A stretch of DNA of 64,000 nt from Paludibacterium denitrificans (GCF_009707705.1 NZ_WLYX01000001.1:1-64000), one strand, 5' to 3'; counted from the first letter of the stretch, positions 1 to 9,994 are shown. A program made the numbers and translations. Notes: a model not told the origin generated them from the sequence alone.

Positions 1-548
1 AGGTCGGCACTGCCTATTGCCTAACCAATCAGCCATCAGGGGAACGATGACCTACGCCAAAAAGTTCCCCCCGAAGACGTCGCTCACAAACACTTGGCTG
101 GCGAGCCTCAGTGGAACAAGGCTATCTAAAAACGAAAAACGCGAAACAAGCGAGGCATAAGGGGAACAAGGGGGCGACGGATCCGCCATTCTGTAAGCAC
201 CCCTCGCTTATCAGATCTGAGCATAGTAAAGGCTATTCAGAAATGCACCAGAGTTTTGGCGGGAATTCAAACAAACCAACAAACAGCTTCTGAACTGGCC
301 GATCAAATCGGGCTGGCGTGCGGCGACCGGGGAGGTGGTACTAGAGGGTAAAAGCTATCCACCCGCGGTTATTCGAAGACAAAAATCCCAACTCGGTTGA
401 GATAAGATTCAAGACGGCGCCTCTGCACTACAGACTGAAGCGCCTGATGCCCCACTAGGCCACGCACCGAAGGCTTGTGAATAATTAGCAGAAATGAAAA
501 CAGCTACAAGCTGGGTATTTTTGGAATAAAACTTCCGTTCCCTATCAA
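1..548. other. No recognisable gene
   Basis: I see no gene I can name here. On the plus strand a broken coding-like trace can be stitched (ELADQIG near 293-313, then GEVVLEGKSYPP near 330-363), but it changes frame repeatedly and matches no family I recognise. No rRNA, tRNA or transposase signature is visible. Like the neighbouring moa genes, the stretch may be damaged by indels. Confidence 0.4.
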
Positions 549-1135
549 CTAAGCCGGGGCCGCCACTGCCGTTTTGGGACGAAACGCTGTAACAACCTCG
601 GGGCGCGATTCTAGATACGGTCCTTCAAGCAGTTTGCACACAATGCACGAGCACGGCCGCAACCACCCTGCACAATCACCTTGCCATCAGCGTCTTTTAC
701 CCCTCCGGGGTTTCCTTGATCCGACTGGAGTTGGCCCGGCAGGGTTGAGAATCAGACAACGCCACCGTCCCCCCACCAGCGGCTCAAATTGCCGGATTTG
801 GAACATAATGCAAACTGACTTGACGCATCTGCTCGCCAAAACTGGCATCACGCGATCTGCCACCGCCAGCGTGGCATCCGGTGTCACATCACGCATCGCT
901 GGCCCGGTACCACCTTTTGTCAAGAACCAGATCTGCAAGCGCACTCATCAACCAGCTCAGTGTAGCCTCCAATTTCACTCTGTTCGTCGGCAATCAAGCG
1001 CTCAACAAACTCGCAAGGTTCAGTAGCGCGCCAGACAGCCACTCGCCATGTCCGGAATTCCTTGTCTTCATATACGCCGGGGGCTGGCGCGATCCGAGGT
1101 GGAGATGGGGAGGCCGATTTCCCGACAGAAGTCAT
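549..1135 (-). pseudogene. mogA: Molybdopterin adenylyltransferase MogA, frame-disrupted
   Basis: MogA adenylylates molybdopterin before molybdenum insertion by MoeA, in the cytoplasm. Stitching minus-strand frames gives GVYEDKGIP, FVERLIADEQ, then TKGGTGPAMRDVTPDATL (near 880-915), which is the MogA/MoaB substrate-binding signature, followed by VADRVMP, a LILN element near 750 and a C-terminal RPEVVTAFRPKTAV just before a TAG at 549-551. Stitched length is about 195 residues, normal for MogA. At least five frame changes occur in under 600 bp. Substitutions look few compared with indels, so either raw-sequence error or recent decay is possible. It lies downstream of moaC on the same strand, with a gap of about 210 bp. 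Confidence 0.75.
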
Positions 1136-1347
1136 GCATAGCGAGAACTCGTAAATGATAAATAGGGTTACGTGTGAAAATCGTACGAACTAGCCAGCTT
1201 TAAGCAAGTTGACCGAAGATACGTTTTACTGGCGATATTGGGCGGCAAAGGCTGAAACGCCATCGTTCTAATCGAAATTTGGCTTGTTGAGCGGCACGCT
1301 TGGGCATCACTATCGCCGCGCTAAGCGGTTGCCAACTGTTTAGTGAA

Positions 1348-1830
1348 CTATTGGCGGATCATGGCATCAACCAACCAGTGCCCGGATTTGCCCCCAATTT
1401 TCTCCAGCAGACGCACCCCTTCCACCACCATTCCTTTATCCACGGCTTTGCACATATCGTAGATGGTCACAATGCGACCCGGACGGCAGTTAGTGCTTCC
1501 ATTTCACACCCGGTCACACCAAAGGTGGATACAGTCACTTCGCAGTGTACGCAACTGGCGCTCTCATCCAGATTGAAGTCAACTTCGACGCCAGTCAGGG
1601 ATAGCGGATACTTGGCGGCACCAGATCGGCAGTACGTTTTGGCCCCCATAATCGCGGCAACCCACGCAATACCTAACACATCCCCCTTTTTTGGTTGCCT
1701 GTAGCGATCTTCGCCAAGGTATCGGGTTTGCATCACAATCCGTCCGCCCGCACGCCAACCGTTGCGTCGGCGCCTTACCGCCAACGTTAACCATATGCGC
1801 ATCGTAGAAAGCAGCATTAAAGTGCGTCAA
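1348..1830 (-). pseudogene. moaC: Cyclic pyranopterin monophosphate synthase MoaC, frame-disrupted
   Basis: MoaC, with MoaA, makes cyclic pyranopterin monophosphate, the first step of molybdenum-cofactor synthesis. Minus-strand frames stitch to THFNAAF, AHMVNVGGKAPTQR, KGDVLGIA, YPLSLTGVEVDFNLDE, then [11 protein letters not shown] and [18 protein letters not shown], ending KIGGKSGHW. The LTGVEV, EMEALTA and YDMCKA blocks are diagnostic. The ATG appears to be spoiled by one extra base (ATTGACG at about 1830), and the stop of mobA overlaps this point, as in a translationally coupled operon. Stitched length is about 160 residues, the usual size. There are at least four frame changes. Confidence 0.8.
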
Positions 1831-2445
1831 TGCCCGAGTAATTGCCGATCGTCTCGCCCATGGCACGTATATCCTCTGGGGGAATTCGGGTTTTCAAATA
1901 AATCGGCATTAAATTCCACCGGCATATGGCGCCCCCCTCACTCCAGCCATAATTGCAGAGCGCCATGACCTCCGGCCAGATAATCCCGCAAACCAGACAA
2001 CAGGCCAATCCAGCAAACATACCGCCGGATGACTACGCCCACCACTAACCCGGCATACGCAGCCCGGGGCGCCATGGGCAACAGTGCCAGGACGCTCCAG
2101 GGTAGATCGGGCGGAAGCCGCGGCATCGCACGGAACCACCAGCAGCCACGGCGTTTTACGGGCACTCAATCCGCTTCAATACCGGCGAGCGGGCCGGGAA
2201 TTCAGCGGTGCGATCTGGCGAAATTCGTGTCGCGTAGGCGGCATAGCGCTCCCAACGTTACGGTTGGCCGAAATCATCAACTCGGCTATCCGGTGTGTCT
2301 GGCGTACCATCAGAAGGCATCGCTACCCATACCACCGGCAAGGTAGGCCCGCCAGCGTCACCGGCCCCTTTATCGTCGCCCCCAAGCGTCTGTCCACCGG
2401 CCTGCAACCTGCAGCCAGAATCAGGCGCTGAGCGGCGGCGCTCAT
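1827..2445 (-). pseudogene. mobA: Molybdenum cofactor guanylyltransferase MobA, frame-disrupted
   Basis: MobA transfers GMP to Mo-molybdopterin to make the MGD cofactor used by DMSO-reductase-family enzymes such as nitrate reductases. The N-terminus reads MSAAAQRLILAAG (start ATG 2445-2443, overlapping the moaE stop), then a degraded GATIKGPVTLAGLP. Frames shift to ISANRN-ERYAAYA (about 2235-2290) and ARKTPWLLVVPCD (about 2125-2165), the conserved central block, and end YLAGG then MPVEFNADLFENPNSPEDI. All blocks are in MobA order. At least four frame changes are present. One exact copy of the window-wide 10-mer lies inside at 2263-2272. Confidence 0.75.
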
Positions 2446-2909
2446 GACCAGTTCCCCGCGCAAGCGCGCCGCCGCATCACTCTCCTTGGCTTCAACCAGG
2501 CTTCCCCCACCCACTGCTTTCCTTTTCTCAGAACGAGATTTCGCTTTTCAGGTAATCCATGATGAACTGGTTGGCCGAAAACGCTGCGTCACGATGGGCG
2601 CTGACCATTAACACCAATACAATCAGGTGCGCACGAAAGCAAAGCGCCTACGCGGTGAATCCAGCGTCACCGCCGACAGAGCAGCCAGCGCTCACCAGCA
2701 AAGTGCAACGATGCCAGCGTCAGTTGCTTTTCGGATCGTGCCCGGATAAGTGTTCCGGCGTCGTGCTGGAGAGCCGCTGGCAGGCATCACGCACCAGTCC
2801 GGCAAAGGCAACAACTGCACCAGCTTCCGGGCGATTAGCTAGCTCGCTGTATTCATCCGGCCAGTGAGGAAATCACTTTCCTCACCACGCACGGATCCGA
2901 GACCTCCAT
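2442..2909 (-). pseudogene. moaE: Molybdopterin synthase large subunit MoaE, frame-disrupted
   Basis: MoaE is the catalytic subunit that, with MoaD, converts cPMP to molybdopterin. Stitched minus-strand pieces give a GAVVAFAGLVRDA-like block (about 2785-2830), VSAHRDAAFSANQFIMDYLK (about 2545-2605) and a C-terminal SLVEAKESDAAARLRG running into the mobA start. The AHR, F-IMDYLK and E-KESD elements are typical of MoaE. The start is placed at ATG 2909-2907, just after the moaD stop. Several indels break the middle third, which is the least certain part. Confidence 0.7.
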
Positions 2910-2910
2910 T

Positions 2911-3164
2911 TCACCCCCGGTTACGAATTGGAAACGATGCTACTAGCCCAGGATCCACGTCTCCAGGGCTGTGCCATTGTTCTGATTGATCGCTGCACGG
3001 AACACGCCACGCCACCAAATTCCGCAGGCCCAATCACCGCCACGCTCAACCAGCATGGCAACGAGATCGGCCAGTGTTGCCCCATTGGGCAGCGCCAATA
3101 CTTCTTCTCCGCTGCCCAGCACATCGCGCAAACGGGCAAAATCCAGTACACGGATCGACATCAT
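2911..3164 (-). pseudogene. moaD: Molybdopterin synthase sulfur carrier MoaD, frame-disrupted
   Basis: MoaD is the ubiquitin-like sulfur carrier of molybdopterin synthase; its C-terminal Gly-Gly is thiocarboxylated. The N-terminal two thirds is in one frame: SIRVLDFARLRDVLGSGEEV, then LPNGATLADLVAMLVERGGD. After about 3020 the frame shifts, and the end stitches to RAAINQ ... PVTGG followed by TGA (2911-2913), so the functional Gly-Gly terminus can be read. The start, ATG 3164 or 3161, overlaps the moeA stop. Stitched length is about 84 residues, normal for MoaD. Confidence 0.75.
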
Positions 3165-4368
3165 CGTTTCTCCTTACCCAGCCCGGCCAACGGCTGAAAA
3201 CGTACCGTTGATTCTCAACCGTTTCACCCACTGGCAACTCTACCGGTCCATCCGCCCACGCCAGCGAGGTCATCACCTGATCACCTGGTTGGGATGCGGC
3301 TGCAACCGCCCGTCATCATCCAGCTTTGCCCGCAGGAATTCCGTCGGTCGCTGACCTTTTCCGGTAAAACCAGCCGGAAGCTGCAAGACTTGCGGCATCC
3401 ACCGCTGTTACCGCCACTGAGCCCAGTAGAAAGGCCGCACCACAGCATCAGGAAAGTCACCCAAGCTTGATACCGGTTGCCAGAGCAGACCGATAAAGTC
3501 GGCATTAGCGAATCTTCCACGCAAAAGTACCCGGTTTAATGGCGATCTTCCAGACGTGTACCATTCACCCAAGTACTTGCCACCGCCGCCTTCCCACGTG
3601 ATCTTCCCTCACCCACCGACACCCCCACCGGTGAGTCATCGACGACATCATGGAGATTCCGCAGATGGGCCAGTTGATCACGTGTCGCGGCAAAATCATC
3701 CGCGACCAGCCCCGCAACCGTCAGCTCGCACCCCAGCCGCCGCAACAGGAGCCAGTCAGGGCGTAACGATTGCTGTTGTAAATCTGACCGGGCTGCAGGT
3801 TGGCCGGGTTCCGGCCAACTCGTTGCCGGTATTGAGCAAAGCCACTTTCGTGGCGTGTAAACAACAGACTTCTGCAAGCCCATGGATGCCAGCAGCGCCA
3901 GTGCCGCCGGGTTGAGTCGTTCCCCGCGGGGCGGCACGACGGCATCTTTGGCAATGTCTTCACCCATACGGCGGTATACTGCCCGGCGCAACAACGCAAG
4001 TTTATCGACATGCAGGGGTATCGCCTTCAACATGGCGAATTTTCCTGCATCTCCACCACATTGCAGCCCGCCGGTATCGGCGCTGCCAGTAAATGCGCAC
4101 CCGGCATCCAACGGGCGCAACGGCGGGCATCCCCCGCGGCAATGCGCGCCACAACTGGCAGCACATGCGTCGCCACGTTTAAATCCAATCCCATTAAGCG
4201 CGTAGCCATCCATCGCGCTGTTGTCAAACCCGGGGACAGCCAACGGGGCAATCACGTCCGCTGCCAGCACCCGGCCATCCGGCTTCTTGTAGCGTGACCA
4301 TTTCACTGCGAACAGGAGAGCGGGCGCAGCCAGCCAGGTTGGGCCAGTGCGGTATCAAAATCAATCAT
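3161..4368 (-). pseudogene. moeA: Molybdopterin molybdenumtransferase MoeA, frame-disrupted
   Basis: MoeA inserts molybdate into adenylylated molybdopterin. The start ATG 4368-4366 gives MIDFDTALAQ and overlaps the mobB stop. Downstream I read GRVLAADVIAPLAVPGFDNS and AMDGYAL, the highly conserved MoeA substrate block (about 4195-4270), then GERLNPAALALLASMG (about 3890-3935), RRLGCELTVAGLVADD (about 3700-3750), a degraded GGVSVGE, VTFLM from the GNPVS region, and SLAWADGPVELPVGETV (about 3215-3270) at the C-terminus. Stitched length is about 400 residues, normal for the family. There are at least eight frame changes. Confidence 0.8.
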
Positions 4369-4938
4369 GATGTACGGTATCGATATTGAGGTGGCGGACA
4401 ATGAACGCCGCCACAGGTTGATGTCATTCAGATCAAGCACGGATACGGCATCGGCCAATGTGTTTGTTGCCCAAGCGTTCACGGCATCTGATCTGCTGTC
4501 GCAAAGCCACTGCGATAATCCCACTGTCGTCCAGTGCGAGTAGCGGCTTGGCCGTTGCCCGCGCGCCATACCTCGATGCGATCAATGGCTTCCTTCTTGA
4601 AGCCTTCGATAAGATTTGATGTCGGCGGGGAGCCGGCCTTGCTAGCAGCTCCGGACAATACCGGCTCGGCCGCCTCGCGCAGGAGAGATGATGGCTCAGC
4701 AACAATAACCCCAAGGGTAGCGAGCATCACTTCCTTTGCCCCGGCATGGCGAAATCGAGCGCTGTCCCTTGGTGGGCGGCTCCATGGAACTGGAACGTGA
4801 TGGGAGTGTTTGATGACATTTAACCTGCAGGCCCATGCCCGCCAGCACCAGCACAGGCAAAAGTTGCTCGATAAGCGTCTGTTTTCCCCGAACCGGACCA
4901 GCCACAGATACCCAGCACGGCAAATTGTGCATTGCCAT
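4361..4938 (-). pseudogene. mobB: Molybdopterin-guanine dinucleotide biosynthesis protein MobB, frame-disrupted
   Basis: MobB is a P-loop GTPase that assists MobA. The N-terminus reads NAQFAVLGICGWSGSGKT (about 4875-4930), containing the Walker A motif GWSGSGKT, followed in other frames by LIEQLLPVL, AGMGLQV, a spoiled HHDFE-type region, EGFKKEAIDRIEVWRA (about 4565-4615) and a C-terminal VLDLNDIN (about 4420-4445) before the TGA at 4361-4363. It sits between moaA and moeA and overlaps the moeA start. Several single-base indels break it. Confidence 0.75.
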
Positions 4939-4940
4939 CT

Positions 4941-5948
4941 TTAGCCCCGTTTGCGACATGAAACGGATAATCTTGCTGGCTGTTCGCGGAATTCATGGCG
5001 TTCCGGTTTGGGTTCAATCGCCTCACGGATCGCCGCATCCAGCTCGTGCGTTACTGAACCGTCGCGCAACAGCGGACGCAGCTCAAATTTTTGTTCCTGC
5101 CCCAAACACAGATAAAGCGTGCCATCAACAGACAGTCGTACGCGATTGCAGGTCGCACAGAAGTGCTGGGAAATCGGCGTGATAAAGCCATCTCCGATCG
5201 CCCGTCGCGGGTTTGCCAGTAGCGCGCCGGGCCACCACCCAGCTCTTCCACACAGGGGTTCCAGCTTGAAGCGTTCGACCAGTTGCGCCCGTACATTCTC
5301 CAGCGGCAGGTAGTGCGCATTACGTCCGGTATCGCCAACAGGGCATGGTTTCGATCAGCCGCAGAATGAAGCCTTCATCAAGGCAGAGACTGCGTCATGC
5401 GCTCGATTTCGTGATCATTCACGCCTTGCATGGCAACCATATTGAGCTTGATCGGACTCAGCCCGGCCTGTTTACCAGCCATGATCCCCGCCATGATGGC
5501 ATCGAAGCTGTCGCGTCCGGTGATGTGATTGACGCAGGCCTTGTCGAGTGAATACCAGACTGACATTGACACGCGCGAGGCAGCTGCTTTTAGTGCAGGA
5601 GCATACTTACCCCCAATTGCGTCGCATTGGTGGATAACGACAGATCATGCACACCATCAATGGCAGCAAGGTTACCAACCAGATCGACGATATTTCTTCG
5701 CAGCAGCGGTTCGCCTCCAGTGAGGCGCACACGTGTCACGCCCATGCGTGCAAATGCCCCGACCACACGTTCCAGTTCGGCAAAGTTCAGCCAATCCGTT
5801 GGCTCGGCGTAACCATCAAACCCCTTGGGCAAACAGTAACTACAGCGCAGGTCGCAACGATCGGTTACGGACACGCGCAAATAGCTCACCTGACGACCAA
5901 AGCGATCGACTAATCGGGGTTAGTACATACAGAGTTGGGGTGGCACAT
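4941..5948 (-). pseudogene. moaA: GTP 3',8-cyclase MoaA, frame-disrupted
   Basis: MoaA is the radical-SAM enzyme that starts molybdenum-cofactor synthesis from GTP. The first 300 bases read well: SYLRVSVTDRCDLRCSYC carries the CxxxCxxC [4Fe-4S] motif, followed by RVRLTGGEPLLRRNIVDLV. Later frames give YSLDKACVNHITGRDSFDAI (about 5480-5545), SPIKLNMVAMQGVNDHEI (about 5405-5460), the cysteine-rich second-cluster region (about 5150-5180) and KPERHEFREQ near the end. Stitched length is about 330 residues, normal. It is the promoter-proximal gene of the moa operon. At least six frame changes occur after residue 90. Confidence 0.8.
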
Positions 5949-6343
5949 TGTTCTATCCTCGCCCAGAGAATGTATTCCCAACGGTTTGTTTCGCCTATTA
6001 GTCGACGGAACTAGGGAAAAAGCCTGATGCGCAAGTAATTCTTTTGGACTAGTTTTTTTCAAGCACGAAGTTACCGTGTGCCGATCTTTCGCATCCATTG
6101 CAGGCAAAAGAGGAGGGCTGCTTAAAGTACTTTAGCTTATCAATAGACAACTACCCAATCGGCATCGGCGTCCATTTCAACAATCGCGTGAGTGCGGTCA
6201 GTTTTACAAGATGCCCGAAGGTAACTGCCGCCCCTTCGGCCAACTTCCTCGCTACTGGCACAGGTACTAGGCGGCATAGGAGTATTGAGTAGCGTTATGT
6301 AGGTGACTATATTGCGCTAAACGATGCCCACCACGGAGATGTC
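5949..6343. other. Divergent moaA/modA intergenic region
   Basis: This 395-base region separates the divergent moa and mod operons. I see a possible ModE-type site near its modA end (entered separately) and one exact copy of the 10-mer (6235-6244). I looked for the structured Moco-riboswitch leader known upstream of moaA in some proteobacteria and do not recognise it. No convincing ORF is present. Confidence 0.4.
6292..6317. promoter_or_regulatory. Possible ModE operator upstream of modA
   Basis: GCGTTATGTAG, four bases, then CTATATTGCGC forms an imperfect inverted repeat (8 of 11 pairs). It resembles the CGTTATAT/ATATAACG halves of known ModE operators. It lies 27 bases before the modA ATG, and a ModE homologue ends the same operon, which fits autoregulated molybdate repression. 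The match is only partial. Confidence 0.4.
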
Positions 6344-7055
6344 ATGAAGTCCACGTCAAAAGTCATTGCGGGGTTTGCACTACTCATGGCAACGACTTTG
6401 CCGCCGCTGGCGATGTTACCGTTTCAGCCGCGGCCAGCGCTGACCAATGCCTTCAAGGATATGGCACAGTCATTCGAGGCACAGCATCCCGGAAGCAAGA
6501 TCCATTTGAACTTTGGTGCCTCGGGGGCCTTGTTGCAGCAGATGTCCAAGGGGGCCACCCGTAGATGTGTTCGCCTCGGCAGGAAGGGACGATGGAGTCG
6601 CCAGGCCAGGGTTTGATCGCTGCCCTGCAACTGTCGATTTTGTGCGCAATGCGTTGGTACTGACCGTCCCCTCCGACAGCAAACTGGCCATCAAGACTCT
6701 CAAGGATCTGACCCAGCCGGGCGTGGTCAAGGTTGCCATTGGCAACCCCGCCAGCGTGCCGGTCGGTCGCTTACAGCCAGGCCGGCCTTGACAGCCGCCG
6801 GCTCTGGCCTGCCATCAACGCCAAAGCCATCCACACCCAAAACGTACGGCAGTCTCTAGACTGTGGCGCGCGGTGAAGTGGAAGCAGGCTTTGTTTACGC
6901 CACCGACGCAGCCATGATGCCGGGCAAGGTGAAAGTGGTCTTCACTGTGCCGCTCAAGGAGATCATCCGTTACCCGATCGCTGAAAGTTGCCCACAGTAG
7001 CAATGCAAAGGAAGCCAAGAGCTTCATTGACTATGTCTTGTTCCTGGGTCTGTAG
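6344..7055 (+). pseudogene. modA: Molybdate-binding periplasmic protein ModA, frame-disrupted
   Basis: ModA captures molybdate in the periplasm for ModBC. The ORF starts MKSTSKVIAGFALLMAT, a plausible signal peptide. It then reads LTNAFKDMAQSFEAQHPGS and NFGASGALLQQMSKGA, the conserved oxyanion-binding region. Further frames give VDVFASA, FVRNALVLTVPSDSKLAIKT, GVVKVAIGNPASVPVGR, ARGEVEAGFVYATDA and a terminal SFIDYV before TAG 7053-7055. Stitched length is about 237 residues, slightly short of the usual 250 or so. At least five frame changes are present, and a few bases are probably missing around 6430, where the mature N-terminus should read AASLTNA. Confidence 0.8.
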
Positions 7056-7119
7056 CAAGGGGCAAGTGTGGCTTTCTGAAACCCTGAGCCCAGAAAGCCA
7101 CGAACAGATGGGAATCGGT

Positions 7120-7840
7120 ATGGATCCCTTTGGCCCTGTCATTAATGGTGGCAGTAGGGCTGGCACACTGCCATACCGCAACATGGTATTAGGCGTGGCC
7201 CCTTTGGCCCCTTGCATTAAGGCAAGTTCCCGATGTGAACCTGTTGGCGCTGCCGGGTTGGCATTGGCCAAGGGCAATTTCCCGGGCGCAATGTGCTGGC
7301 CCTGCTGACGCTGCCGATGGTGCTTCCCTACCGTGCTCGGCTACTACCTGCTGATTCTGCTGGGGCGCCGTAGTCCTTTTGGGGAGCCTGGTTGCTTGAT
7401 GTGTTCGGCATCAACCTGATCTCTCACATGGCAAGGTGCCGTCATCGCCGCTGCAACGGTGGCATTTCTCCTCTGGTGTTACAAACCGGCACGCGCCGCG
7501 TTTGAGTCGGTGGATGGGCAACTGGAGCAAGCGGCCAGAGTTCTGGGGGTCAACGATATCGCCATCTTTTTCCGGGTAACCCCTGCCACTGGCGTGGCGC
7601 GGCATTCTGGCTGGCGTGCTACTGGCCTTTGCTCGGGCGCTGGGCGAGTTTGGGGCCACCCTGATGGTAGTAGCAGCATTCCGGGCAAAAACGCAGACGC
7701 TGTCGGTAGCCGTGTACGAAGCAGTTCAGGCAGGGCAGGATGATCTGGCCAACATGCTGGTCTACATTATCTCGGCCGTGTGCATCACGGTACTGTTAAC
7801 GGCGGGCTATCTTGCGCCCGGTCACATGGTTCGACGTTGA
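7120..7840 (+). pseudogene. modB: Molybdate ABC transporter permease ModB, frame-disrupted
   Basis: ModB is the inner-membrane permease of the molybdate importer. The 5' half is badly broken: LALPGLALAKGNFPGRNVLA and LLTLPMVLP can be read in pieces near 7250-7330. The 3' half is clean: AGVLLAFARALGEFGATLMV followed by AYEAVQ-type residues (VYEAVQAGQDD), the EAA loop that contacts the ATPase, and a final membrane helix ending GHMVRR. Stitched length is about 235 residues, close to normal. It is followed 12 bases later by modC. Confidence 0.75.
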
Positions 7841-7852
7841 GTGAGGCGGGTG

Positions 7853-8587
7853 ATGCAGCTTGATATCGATATTTACAAGACGCTGTGCGCGGGCAAACGG
7901 CGTTTTAACCTGAACGTACAACTACAGTCGAGCAGCTTAAGCGTATTGTGATTTACGGGCCATCTGGCGCTGGAAAGAGCTTGACCCTGAAGGCAATTGC
8001 TGGCTTGCTCACCCCGGAGCGCGGTCATATCCGGCTCAATGGACACACGGTTTTTGACCACGCTGGCGGGGGTGAATCTGGCACCGCAAGCACGCCGGGT
8101 TGGCTACCTGTTTCAGGACTACGCGCTGTTTCCACATCTCAACGTGCGCCAGAACATTGCCTTTGGCCTGAGTCGACGCTGGTTTAATCCGTTGGCGCGA
8201 GAACGGCACGACAAGGTGGAATTCTGGATACGTGCCTTTGGTCTGGAAGCCATGGCACACCAGTTGCCGGATGATCTGTCTGGTGGCCAACGGCAACGTG
8301 TTGCACTGGCCAGAGCCATTGTGGCCGATCCGCAGGCACTGCTTCTGGATGAACCCTTTTCTGCACTCGACCCATCCCTGCGCCTCTCCATGCGTCAGGA
8401 ACTGAGCGATTTGCAGCAGCACCTGCAAATTCCCATGGTGCTGATTACCCATGATCCGCAGGACGTACAAACCTTTGGTGACCATGTCATCGAACTGCGT
8501 GACGGTGAACTGGATAACCAGAGCCTGACATCCTGTTGCCAGAATATCGACGAGGCAGCGATATGCAACGACACATCCATCCGCTAA
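7853..8587 (+). CDS. modC: Molybdate ABC transporter ATP-binding protein ModC, two frameshifts
   Basis: ModC is the cytoplasmic ATPase of the molybdate importer. The ATG at 7853 gives MQLDIDIYKT. After a frame change near 7945 the Walker A region reads IYGPSGAGKSLTLKAIAGLL, and after another near 8065 the rest is open: YLFQDYALFPHLNVRQNIAF (Q-loop), [15 protein letters not shown] (signature), QALLLDEPFSALD (Walker B) and LITHD (switch His). The protein ends at about 240 residues, with no room for the C-terminal molybdate-binding TOBE domain of classical ModC, so this is a short-type ModC. It overlaps the next ORF by 25 bases. Confidence 0.85.
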
Positions 8588-9111
8588 GTAGCCAGACTAT
8601 TCCGGAAGATTGCCTTGCCAGCTTATTACAGCACAGCCGGCCGCCGTACTGCGCGGAGCCCGGGGATGGCAATCTGCCCCTGTTTACCTGGACCTTGGGA
8701 CTTCCCCAGCAGCAATTGCTGACCATGTTGGCCGAACTATTTCCTGAACTGGCCAACGGTCTTGAACCGCTACCCAACACACAGTACGCACACTTGCTGG
8801 CCACCACTCCGGTTGAATTTGGTGACTTGGTCAGCATGCTCTGCGCCCGGTGCACCCCGACATCCGATAGCCGTTACAGCGAATGGCTAGCGCGGGTTTT
8901 GGCAGCCGCCAGCTTTGGGGATCGACGCTTGTGGGAAAACATGGAGCTGCGGAACAGGAAAGAATTGGATGACTTACTGGCCACGTGTTTCCTGCCGTTG
9001 TACCGGGATAATTCGGCCAACCTTGGATGGAAGCATTTCTTGTTGGCTGAACTGGCCAAGTCAAAAAAACCGGATGCGCCACATCCTACGCAAAATCAGC
9101 ATGATGACTAA
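8563..9111 (+). CDS. nifQ: NifQ-like molybdenum-handling protein lacking a visible cysteine cluster
   Basis: NifQ is known as a molybdenum donor for nitrogenase cofactor assembly. The ORF starts MQRHIHPLSS inside the modC 3' end. The similarity is in the second half: ARVLAAASFGDRRLWENMEL, RNRKELDDLLATCFLPLY and GWKHFLLAELAKSKK follow the NifQ pattern. NifQ proteins normally end in a CxxxxCxxCxxxxxC metal-binding motif right after this block; here the frame ends in PDAPHPTQNQHDD without it, and the other two frames show at most one Cys. Either the motif is lost or indels hide it. No nif gene is visible, so a role in general Mo trafficking is an inference from its place between modC and modE. 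Confidence 0.6.
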   Translation: MQRHIHPLSSQTIPEDCLASLLQHSRPPYCAEPGDGNLPLFTWTLGLPQQQLLTMLAELFPELANGLEPLPNTQYAHLLATTPVEFGDLVSMLCARCTPTSDSRYSEWLARVLAAASFGDRRLWENMELRNRKELDDLLATCFLPLYRDNSANLGWKHFLLAELAKSKKPDAPHPTQNQHDD

Positions 9112-9146
9112 TGCTTCCCCGGCTGGGTATACACAGGAATAAAAAT

Positions 9147-9959
9147 ATGGCGACCACTGACAAGCCAATCCAATTGCAGGGTTCAGTATGGATGACCGTC
9201 GACGGCCAGAATTTCGGCGGCGCTGACCGTATCGCGTTGCTCGCCAAAATCGCCGAATGTGGTTCCATCACGCAGGCAGCCAAGGCCGCCCGGATGAGCT
9301 ACAAAGCCGCACGGGATGCCATCGATACCATGAACAACTTGGCGGGTGAGCCATTGGTGGAAAGGTTGACTGGCGGTAAAGGAGGCGGCGGCACCCGGCT
9401 GACACCGCGTGGCATGCAGCTGGTGGAAAACTTCCAGTCCATCCTGCACGAGCATCAGAATTTTGTTAGCCAGTTGGCGCAGCAGGCAGAAGCCACGGCC
9501 GACGACTACGTGTTAATCAGGAGAATGGCGATGAAAACCAGTGCACGCAATCAGTTCCTCGGCAAAGTGACCTCGGTCAAGATTGGCGCGGTGAATGATG
9601 AGATCGAACTGCAAACGGCCAGCGGCCAAACCATCGTGGCGATTGTCACGCATGAAAGCACCGAGGACTGGGACTGACACCGGGAGCGGAGGCCTTCGCG
9701 CTGATCAAGTCTTCTTCCATTGTCGTGGTAACCGATGAAGATGGCGCTCGTTTCTCCGCCCGCAACAAATTGAACGGCATCATTTCCCGGGTGCAACCCG
9801 GCGCGGTGGAACACCGAGGTCGTCATTGATTTGCCCGGTGGCGGCAGCATCGCCGCCGTTGTGACCAACAGCAGCTGCCATAGTCTGGAGTTGGCCGAAG
9901 GGAAAACCGCCTCGGCCATTTTCAAGGCATCCAGTGTGATCATTGCCGTACCGACTTAA
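9147..9959 (+). CDS. modE: Molybdate-responsive transcriptional regulator ModE
   Basis: ModE binds molybdate and represses mod genes or activates Mo-enzyme genes. I chose ATG 9147 (MATTDKPIQLQGSVWMTVDG), the start of the similarity. Residues 20-110 form the LysR-like winged helix: GGADRIALLAKIAECGSITQ, AAKAARMSYKAARDAIDTMN and GGTRLTPRG. The C-terminal half holds two TOBE/Mop molybdate-binding domains: ARNQFLGKVTSVKIGAVNDE (first) and ARFSARNKLNGIISRV (second). Frame changes near 9668 and 9812 split the ORF. Stitched length is about 270 residues, as expected. It is the last gene of the mod operon and convergent with the NIT chemoreceptor gene. Confidence 0.88.
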
Positions 9960-9979
9960 GGCGCCGGATAACCAGCGCC
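9960..9979. terminator. Possible bidirectional hairpin between modE and the chemoreceptor gene
   Basis: GGCGCCGG, a four-base loop ATAA, then CCAGCGCC: seven of eight stem pairs match. It sits exactly between two convergent genes. There is no clear T-run on either side, so a terminator role is tentative. Confidence 0.3.
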
Positions 9980-9994
9980 CTCGCCAATCAGCAA

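Noticed and set aside
3795-3818. GTTGGCCGGG and TCCGGCCAAC near each other in moeA as extra uptake words
   Set aside because: They match only 8 and 9 of 10 bases; I counted exact copies only.
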